This document shows positions 34,455 to 40,442 of a DNA stretch of 40,442 nucleotides, one piece after another; the stretch's first letter is position 1; each line of letters opens with the position of its first letter. A program made the translations under genes and the position numbers. The notes beneath the pieces are model-generated. The model did not search any database. It was not told where the DNA came from and was given only the letters and a program-made list of their open reading frames with translations. This DNA comes from Deltaproteobacteria bacterium (GTDB taxonomy: Bacteria > Desulfobacterota > Dissulfuribacteria > Dissulfuribacterales > QOAL01), in NCBI GenBank assembly GCA_015494395.1, contig WGBG01000100.1, forward strand, positions 1 through 40,442, read 5' to 3'.

Positions 34455-34493
34455 GCTGAATAGAGCGTTTCCAAAAACGACTCTCTATCCAGG
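34455..34493. repeat. Minimal family-1-like inverted repeat in the fdhA leader
   Basis: CTGAATAGAGCG (34456-34467) and CTCTCTATCCAG (34481-34492) resemble the two family-1 ends with almost nothing between. The flanks TCATA (34450-34454) and TCAGA (34494-34498) match at four of five bases, as a decayed duplication would. It can form a hairpin in the fdhA leader. Confidence 0.4.
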
Positions 34494-34566
34494 TCAGAGT
34501 AACCGTCTATTTTCAATCTCACTATCCCTGTGTCTAGAAACTTGATTTTATTGCAGGGATGAAAGG

Positions 34567-36612
34567 ATGGATTGCATGCATTTCCGGCAGGTTCCTACTG
34601 TTTGCTGTTTCTGTGGATGTGGCTGCGGGCTTTATCTTCACGTTTCAGAAGGGAGGGTCACTGGCTCATCTCCAAGCCGCAATCACCCGGTTTCAAAGGG
34701 AAATCTCTGTGTAAAGGGGTGGCATGTTCATGAATTCGTGCATGCGCCCAACAGATTGACCAGGCCACTTGTGCAAAAAGACGGCAGGCTCGTGGAGGTA
34801 TCTTGGGATGAGGCAATGGATACTGCAGCACAGGGATTTCAGAAAATTCTTGATAGGCATGGCGGCAAGGCAACAGGGTTACTCTCCTCTGCCAAGTGCA
34901 CAAACGAAGAAAATTTCCTGCTTCAGAAACTTGCCCGGGCGGTGTTTTCAACAAACAATGTTGATCACTGTGCCCGTCTCTGACACGCCCCCACGGTGGC
35001 AGGGCTTGCCACCACCTTTGGAAGCGGTGCCATGACAAACTCCATTAACGAGATTACCGGTGCCGAGGTCATCTTTGTAATTGGCTCAAACACCACTGAG
35101 GCACACCCGCAGATCGCCCGCAGAATCCTTGAGGCAGTTGACAGCGGAGCAAAACTCATAGTTGCCGACCCGCGCCGCACGGAAATTTCCCGTTCCGCCC
35201 ACATTCACCTGCAACTGCGGCCAGGCAGTGACATTGCCCTGCTTAATGCCATGATGCGGGTAATCCTGTCAGAAGGCCTCGTAGATGACGCATTCATAGA
35301 GATGCGAACGGAAAATTTCAGGGAGCTTCGAAAGCACCTCCTTGCCCAGGATATTGACCAGCTTGCTGCAGTAAGCGGCATACCGGCCTCACAGATCAAA
35401 AAAGCTGCAAGGCTCTATGCAGGGGCACAGAAGGGGGTTATCTGCTACTGCCTTGGCATTACACAGCACATCTGCGGAACTGCCAATGTTGAATCCATTG
35501 CAAACCTTGCCATGCTCACAGGCCACGTTGAGCAGGCATATACAGGCGTAAATCCGCTGAGGGGCCAGAACAACGTGCAGGGGGCATGCGACATGGGGGC
35601 AATTCCCGGGGTGTTTCCAGGATATCAGCAGGTTTCTGACCCTTTAATCAGGGAAAAATTTGAACGGGCCTGGGGTAAAGCCCTACCGTCTGAACCAGGG
35701 CTGACCATTACAGACATGACCCACCGGGGAAGGGAAAATGGGATCAGGGCAATGTTCATAATGGGCGAGAACCCTGTAATGAGCGATCCTGATGCCTCCA
35801 AGGTGGAAGAAACACTTAAGGGCCTGGAGTTTCTGGCTGTCTCTGACATCTTTCTTACTGAAACCGCGAGACTCGCCCATGTTGTGTTTCCTGCTGCATC
35901 CTTTGCCGAAAAATGCGGCACTGTTACAAACTCTGAACGCCGGGTTCAGCTCATGCACCAGGCCATACCTCCAATCGGGGAATGCCGCAGCGATTCAGAG
36001 ATAATAATGGAGCTTGCAGGATGCCTGGGATACAGCATGGAGTATGAAAACAGTGCAGAGATCATGGAAGAAATAGCCCTTCTTACCCCCATCTACGGCG
36101 GTATCTTTCATGACAGGCTTGAGACATGCTGGGGACTCCAGTGGCCTTGCCCCACAAGGGACCATACCGGCACCCCATACCTTCACAAATATTCATTTGC
36201 CAGGGGAAAGGGGCGGTTTGTACCTGCAGAAAACATCATGCCTGATGAGCTTCCTGATGACGACTACCCATTTATACTCATGACAGGCAGGGTATATCAC
36301 CACTACCATACAGGCGCCATGACAAGGGCATCGGACATACTCTCAAGGGAGGTGCCAGAGGCTGTTTTGGAGATAAACAGTTATGATGCCGAGGAAAAGG
36401 GGTTGCGGCATGGAGACATGGTGAGCCTCAGATCCCGCCGTGGAGAAATGGAGGTACGGGTAAAACCTGTTGATACCATTTCAAGGGGCATGCTCTACGT
36501 CTCCTTCCATTTTCATGAATCACCTGTAAACCGCCTTACCAACCCTGCCCTTGATCCCGTTGCAAAATGCCCGGAATACAAGGTCTGCGCAGTAAACCTT
36601 GAGAAGGCCTGA
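34567..36612 (+). CDS. fdhA: Formate dehydrogenase alpha subunit, selenocysteine-containing
   Basis: 681 residues if the in-frame TGA at 34981-34983 is read as selenocysteine (residue 139). The two open halves (34567-34983 and 34984-36612) are in the same frame, and the join reads DHCARL-U-HAPTVAGL, aligning with Sec140 of E. coli FdhF. The N-terminal [4Fe-4S] site is CCFCGCGC with Cys13, Cys16 and Cys20, plus Cys48 in LCVKG, with the conserved Lys next to it. Bis-molybdopterin-binding blocks follow, and the C-terminal MoCo-binding domain (about 560-680) starts near YPFILMTGRVYHHYHTG. It oxidises formate or reduces CO2 at a Mo or W centre. There is no signal peptide, so it is cytoplasmic. The next three genes are in the same operon. 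An ATG at 34576 is an alternative start. Confidence 0.93.
34981..35013 (+). promoter_or_regulatory. UGA selenocysteine codon with SECIS-like hairpin
   Basis: GGTGGCA (34995-35001) and TGCCACC (35007-35013) form a perfect 7-bp stem with a GGGCT loop (35002-35006), 18 nt after the TGA. Bacterial SECIS elements have this distance (about 16-37 nt) and a G at the start of the apical loop. The E. coli fdhF element has the same layout with loop AGGUCU. SelB would bind here; sel genes are not in the window. Confidence 0.85.
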
Positions 36613-36625
36613 TACAGGAGGGGTT

Positions 36626-37855
36626 ATGGAAAAAAACATACTTAAAAAAGACCATGTAAGGCCGTTTCTCAGAAAACTTGCCAGGAACTCAAGGCTGATA
36701 GCCCCTCTAAGGACCAGCCATGGCGATTTGCTCTATCAGGAAATTGAATCCATTGATTCTTCCGAGATCGATCTTTCAGAACAGCCACAGGAGTCGGCCA
36801 AACAGTTCCTGTTCCCGCAGCAGGAGCAGCTCTTCACATATCAAAGCACCAGCAATGGGTTTACGTTTTCTCCAAGGAAATCCGGCATGCCAACGGTACT
36901 CTTTGGCCTTCGTTCCTGTGACATATCTGCCATCCTCTACATGGACGTGATATTCCTGCGCTCCCCACGGGACCACTACTATCTGCAAAAACGTAAGGAT
37001 ACAATAATAATCGGGATTGGCTGTAATGAACCCTGGGATAACTGTTTCTGCAATGCCACAAGGACAGGACCCTTTCTTGAAATAGGCTTTGATCTGCAGC
37101 TTACCGACCTTGGAGACCGTTTTTATGTTGAGTCCGGCAGGGCTGTTGGTGACGAGATACTCAAAAAATGGCCACAGTTCTTCAGCCCGGTTACAGATGA
37201 GGATGAAAAGCTCAGGTATCAGCTCATGCTTGAGGCACGCTCCGGCTTCAAGAGGCATGTGCATGTTGAAACCGCGTTTCAAAAGATCGCAGATAACAGT
37301 GTATCACCATCAGTTTGGGAGCATCTTGCCAGGCGATGCGATGGCTGTGGAGGGTGTGCCTACATCTGCCCTACATGCACCTGCTTTACCATCTTCGACC
37401 GCCCCTTGAGCCCGCACACAGGAGAAAGGCTAAGGACATGGGATGCCTGCACACATGACGGTTTTACCCGTATGGCAGGGGGCCATAACCCCGTCAACAC
37501 GGCTACAGACCGGCTGAAACGCAGGTTTATGCACAAACTGTATTTTGATTACAAGCAGTTTAACCGCCCTGGCTGTGTTGGCTGTGGCAGGTGTGTCGGG
37601 ATCTGTTTTGGAGGTGTTGACATTGCCATGTTTGTGGACATGGTATGCGCAGAGAAAAGGGATCAAAGACAGAATGCCACAGTAATTGGAGACCTCCTGA
37701 TTGAAGCAGGCCTTATCACACGAAAACAGCTTTATAAAGCCCTTGAAAAACGGGACAGGACCGGGATGCCGCTTGGAAATATCCTGATGGAAATGGGTAT
37801 TGTTACAAAAGAGGATATTGCAAACTGCCTGGCTGACAAGGTGGAGAGACCATGA
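36626..37855 (+). CDS. HydB/AsrA-like iron-sulfur subunit with an MshEN-like C-terminal module
   Basis: 409 residues from the ATG at 36626, which has AGGAGG upstream; the frame also opens at a TTG at 36599. The N-terminal part (1-230) has the HydB/AsrA-family pattern with GLRSCDISAI and GCNEPWDNCFCNATRTGP. Two [4Fe-4S] motifs follow: CDGCGGCAYICP (about 238-249) and CVGCGRCVGIC (about 317-327). It would carry electrons between FdhA and the flavin subunit. The last 60 residues (about 350-409: GDLLIEAGLITRKQLYKALE, then GMPLGNILMEMGIVTKEDIANCL) look like an MshEN/GspE N-terminal module, which I do not know as a normal part of this family. It starts 13 nt after fdhA and overlaps the next gene (ATGA). 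Confidence 0.87.
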   Translation: MEKNILKKDHVRPFLRKLARNSRLIAPLRTSHGDLLYQEIESIDSSEIDLSEQPQESAKQFLFPQQEQLFTYQSTSNGFTFSPRKSGMPTVLFGLRSCDISAILYMDVIFLRSPRDHYYLQKRKDTIIIGIGCNEPWDNCFCNATRTGPFLEIGFDLQLTDLGDRFYVESGRAVGDEILKKWPQFFSPVTDEDEKLRYQLMLEARSGFKRHVHVETAFQKIADNSVSPSVWEHLARRCDGCGGCAYICPTCTCFTIFDRPLSPHTGERLRTWDACTHDGFTRMAGGHNPVNTATDRLKRRFMHKLYFDYKQFNRPGCVGCGRCVGICFGGVDIAMFVDMVCAEKRDQRQNATVIGDLLIEAGLITRKQLYKALEKRDRTGMPLGNILMEMGIVTKEDIANCLADKVERP

Positions 37856-38721
37856 TGGAGACCGGAACCATGAGGGAAAGCATGCGTAACGCTGTCACGG
37901 ATAACGTGTTCATGCCCAATGAGACAGTCATCTCCGAAATAATTGAGGAAAATTCCACTATCAGGACATATACCCTGAGATTTACGGACAGGGCAGCGGC
38001 CTTTTCATTTCTTCCAGGCCAGTTCGTGATGCTTTCAGTACCTGGTCACGGGGAGGCGCCCATCTCCATTTCCTCCTCACCAACAAGTACTGATGCAATC
38101 CAGCTTAGCGTTCGAAGGGCAGGACGCCTCACCTCAGCCCTTCACTCCATGAAGGCAGGAGAGTATGTGGCTGTGAGGGGGCCGTATGGCGTCCCGTTTC
38201 CTGTTGATGAGCTTAAAGGCCGTGACCTGCTCTTTGTTGCAGGAGGAATAGGGCTTGCCCCGTTACGTTCCCTGATTAACTACTGCCGGGCAAAAAACGG
38301 GGAATACGGAAAAATTACACTCTGTTACGGAAGCCGAAGCCCATCTGACATTGCCTTTAAGAATGATCTTGATGCATGGCAGGCCGATGGCTCTGTTGAT
38401 GTACGCCTCACGGTAGATGTGCCGGAGCGTGGCTGGCAGGGAAGGACAGGGCTTGTGACAACGCTTCTCGATGATCTCACCATAAATAACAGCAATTCCT
38501 CTGCACTTCTCTGCGGGCCACCTGTGATGATAGATGCGGTTATATCAAAACTGAAGGAATCCGGCATGGATAGTGAGCAGATAATCACAACACTTGAAAG
38601 AAACATGAAATGCGGCGTGGGTCTTTGCGGACACTGCCACATGGAGGGGGTGCTTATCTGCAAGGACGGCCCGGTTTTTAATGTAAGGACCCTTGAGAAT
38701 ATCATGGGAGCAACTGGATGA
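37852..38721 (+). CDS. HydG/AsrB-like FAD/NAD(P)-binding electron-transfer subunit
   Basis: 289 residues of the ferredoxin-NADP reductase-like family. The FAD-binding domain (about 20-115) has PGQFVMLSV and APISISSSP. The NAD(P)-binding domain (about 120-240) has LFVAGGIGLAPLRSLI and LLCGPPVMI. A C-terminal [2Fe-2S] site uses Cys254, Cys259, Cys262 and Cys270 (CGVGLCGHCHMEGVLIC). It resembles the gamma subunit of sulfhydrogenase and AsrB of anaerobic sulfite reductase. With the two upstream genes it makes a plausible soluble NAD(P)-linked formate dehydrogenase. Both of its ends overlap neighbours by 4 nt, so all four genes are translationally coupled. Confidence 0.92.
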   Translation: MMETGTMRESMRNAVTDNVFMPNETVISEIIEENSTIRTYTLRFTDRAAAFSFLPGQFVMLSVPGHGEAPISISSSPTSTDAIQLSVRRAGRLTSALHSMKAGEYVAVRGPYGVPFPVDELKGRDLLFVAGGIGLAPLRSLINYCRAKNGEYGKITLCYGSRSPSDIAFKNDLDAWQADGSVDVRLTVDVPERGWQGRTGLVTTLLDDLTINNSNSSALLCGPPVMIDAVISKLKESGMDSEQIITTLERNMKCGVGLCGHCHMEGVLICKDGPVFNVRTLENIMGATG

Positions 38722-40442
38722 ACCACGAAAAATTCAAGGTAAAATTCCAGCCCGCAGGACGCACAGTTACGGTAAACTTCGGAGACAACCTCCTTGAGGC
38801 AGCCCATGCCGCAGGTGTGCATATCAATGCCTCGTGCGGCGGTGCAGGAGTCTGTGGAAAGTGCCGTGTGATTATTGAACAGGGCGAGATTTCAGGAGGC
38901 CGCAGTGAGAAGCTCTCTGAACAGGATATTGCCAACGGGGTCTGTCAGGCATGCCTTGCAGAGATCAGAAGCGATCTTGTCGTCACTATTCCCCAGGCAT
39001 CAGACCTTGATGCAGGAGTTGTTACAACAGCAGTGCCGCAGCGTACAAGGGCAAGGCTTGAGCTCTTTGACATTGAAGAACTAAAAGAGGAAGGCATCTT
39101 TGCACCGCCTGTTGAAAAACACCTGCTTGAACTCTCGCCTCCCTCACGCCACAACAACATGGCAGATGCAGGAAGGCTTATACAGGGACTTGCCGACCAG
39201 TACGGTGAACGGGGCATGGTGGTGGAGCTCCAGGTCCTCAGGAAACTGCGCCGTGCCCTTCGTGCAGAAAACTTCAAGGTCACGGTTACCATATCCCGCC
39301 CTGTTCGGAAACGCTTCCGGAGCAGGGTGATAAATGTCCAGGCAGGCTCCTGGGCGCACAGGAACTTTGGGCTAGCAATAGACATAGGCACCACCACCAT
39401 GCATGGCCAGCTGGTTGACCTCCACACGGGAAAGGTGGTGGCAGAGGCAGGTGAATACAATGCCCAGATGAGTTACGGGGAAGATGTCATTTCAAGGATC
39501 ATCTATTCTGAAAAGGAGGGTGGCCTGGCCAGAATGCAGGAGTTGGCACTATCCACTGCAAACAGGATAATATCCAGGCTGTTCAAAAGGGCCGGAGTTG
39601 CCAGGGAGGAGATAAACTCAGTGACCCTTGCGGGAAACACCACCATGACCCATCTGTTCCTTGGGATTGAGGCACATAACATAAGGCGTGCGCCCTATGT
39701 GCCGGTCAGCACCTTCTTTCCCCCGGTAAGGGCGAAAATGGACGCAGGGCTTGACCTTCCATCCCATGCAGTAGCCCTGTTCTTTCCTGCAGTATCAAGC
39801 TATGTGGGCGGTGATATTGTTGCAGGCATCATGGGCTCAGGCATGTACCGTACTCACAAGAAAACCCTGTTCATTGATGTGGGGACAAACGCTGAAATCG
39901 TCATCGGAAACCGGGAGTGGCTTGCATGCGCAGCCTGCTCCGCTGGGCCTGCATTTGAGGGAGGCGGCATAACACACGGTATGAGGGCTGCTGCCGGGGC
40001 AATAGAGGATTTTTCAATAGACCCAAACACGTTTGAGCCAATGAACATAACCGTAGGCAGAAAACCGCCTGCAGGCATCTGCGGCTCCGGGCTTCTTATC
40101 ATAGTGGCAACCCTGTTTGAGCACGGCATAATTGACCAGAGAGGAAAATTCAGGCGCGATCTTGCTTCAAAACGTGTAAGAAAAGGGGAAAATGGCTGGG
40201 AGTACGTGCTTGCATGGAGAGAGGAATCCGGCGCAGATTCTGATATAACCATTAACGAAATAGACCTTGATAACTTTATCAGGGCAAAGGCTGCAATCTA
40301 TGCCGGTGTGGTCACACTGCTTGAAAGCGTGGGGCTTACCATAAGGGACATTGACGAGATCATTCTTGCCGGGGCATTTGGAAGCTACATTGACCTGGAC
40401 TCGGCCATGACAGTGGGGCTGCTGCCTGAAATTGAACCGGAA
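38718..40442 (+). CDS. Corrinoid-protein reactivase (RACo-like) with N-terminal ferredoxin domain (3' end outside window)
   Basis: The frame opened by the ATG at 38718 stays open for 575 codons to the window edge; full-length relatives are about 620-640. A [2Fe-2S] ferredoxin domain (1-95) has Cys40, Cys46 and Cys49 in CGGAGVCGKC and Cys76. A linker follows, then a DUF4445/ASKHA ATPase part with LAIDIGTTTMHGQLVD (about 219-234), GNTTMTHLFLG, FIDVGTNAEIVIG and ILAGAFGSYIDL. Members such as the RACo protein of acetogens use ATP to reduce inactive Co(II) corrinoid protein back to Co(I) for methyl transfer. This suggests that corrinoid or acetyl-CoA-pathway genes follow outside the window. It overlaps the flavin subunit gene by 4 nt. 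Confidence 0.92.
   Translation, partial: MNHEKFKVKFQPAGRTVTVNFGDNLLEAAHAAGVHINASCGGAGVCGKCRVIIEQGEISGGRSEKLSEQDIANGVCQACLAEIRSDLVVTIPQASDLDAGVVTTAVPQRTRARLELFDIEELKEEGIFAPPVEKHLLELSPPSRHNNMADAGRLIQGLADQYGERGMVVELQVLRKLRRALRAENFKVTVTISRPVRKRFRSRVINVQAGSWAHRNFGLAIDIGTTTMHGQLVDLHTGKVVAEAGEYNAQMSYGEDVISRIIYSEKEGGLARMQELALSTANRIISRLFKRAGVAREEINSVTLAGNTTMTHLFLGIEAHNIRRAPYVPVSTFFPPVRAKMDAGLDLPSHAVALFFPAVSSYVGGDIVAGIMGSGMYRTHKKTLFIDVGTNAEIVIGNREWLACAACSAGPAFEGGGITHGMRAAAGAIEDFSIDPNTFEPMNITVGRKPPAGICGSGLLIIVATLFEHGIIDQRGKFRRDLASKRVRKGENGWEYVLAWREESGADSDITINEIDLDNFIRAKAAIYAGVVTLLESVGLTIRDIDEIILAGAFGSYIDLDSAMTVGLLPEIEPE

Noticed and set aside
34981-34983. TGA as a nonsense mutation making fdhA a pseudogene
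   Set aside because: The codon is exactly at the known selenocysteine position, the rest of both halves is intact, and a SECIS-like hairpin follows.
1-40442. CRISPR arrays, tRNA or rRNA genes, classic riboswitches
   Set aside because: No regularly spaced repeats, no cloverleaf-like sequence with a GTTCRA arm, and no recognised aptamer core were seen by reading.

Overview
The window reads as a chromosomal stretch of an anaerobic, flagellated Gram-negative bacterium. A Desulfobacterota (former Deltaproteobacteria) sulfate reducer or syntroph is the best guess. The reasons are a selenocysteine formate dehydrogenase with HydB/HydG-like electron-transfer subunits, a following corrinoid-protein reactivase (typical of Wood-Ljungdahl gene sets), a manganese pyrophosphatase, a type-3 (LDH-like) malate dehydrogenase, a murein transglycosylase with outer-membrane-type neighbours, and a flagellar hook operon. 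No rRNA, tRNA, CRISPR array or intact transposase gene was seen.

Layout. Positions 1-9924 are all on the minus strand: a hydantoinase/oxoprolinase A gene running off the left edge, smc, ribF, mltA, mdh and an M48 lipoprotein metalloprotease. Positions 10319-14624 hold trmJ (+), then a small TPR protein, ppaC and fapA on the minus strand. Positions 14902-16598 are a short plus-strand operon: transaldolase-like fsa, a lytic transglycosylase and an Mth938-domain protein. Positions 16801-22447 hold a divergent pair: a very large uncharacterised membrane protein (-) and a choice-of-anchor-A surface protein (+). Positions 22963-27340 are the fliK-flgD-flgE hook cluster, preceded by a good sigma-54 promoter candidate. 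SecDF, as one fused protein, follows, then a tightly coupled murA-moaA-GcvH-like-fabD operon. The right end (34567-40442) is an fdhA(Sec)-HydB-like-HydG-like-RACo operon. Its fdhA is interrupted by an in-frame TGA that is read as selenocysteine, with a SECIS-like hairpin just after it.

The most striking unlisted structure is in the spacers. Two families of small non-autonomous mobile elements are scattered through them and can be recognised by their ends and target duplications. Family 1 (about 208 bp, or 111 bp when internally deleted) has CCTAGATTGAGCG ends and perfect 5-bp target duplications at all three complete copies, which fits an IS1380-type parent. Family 2 (about 225 bp, plus a 47-bp minimal copy) has GTAWCTRTTCAGCG ends and 8-bp duplications, which fits an IS66-type parent. 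Single ends and remnants of both families lie next to several start codons. One copy splits flgD from flgE, another lies between fabD and its terminator.

Other points of interest are a GcvH-like protein with no lysine where the lipoyl lysine should be, an iron-sulfur subunit carrying an MshEN-like C-terminal module, and a perfect 17-nt palindrome in front of fsa.
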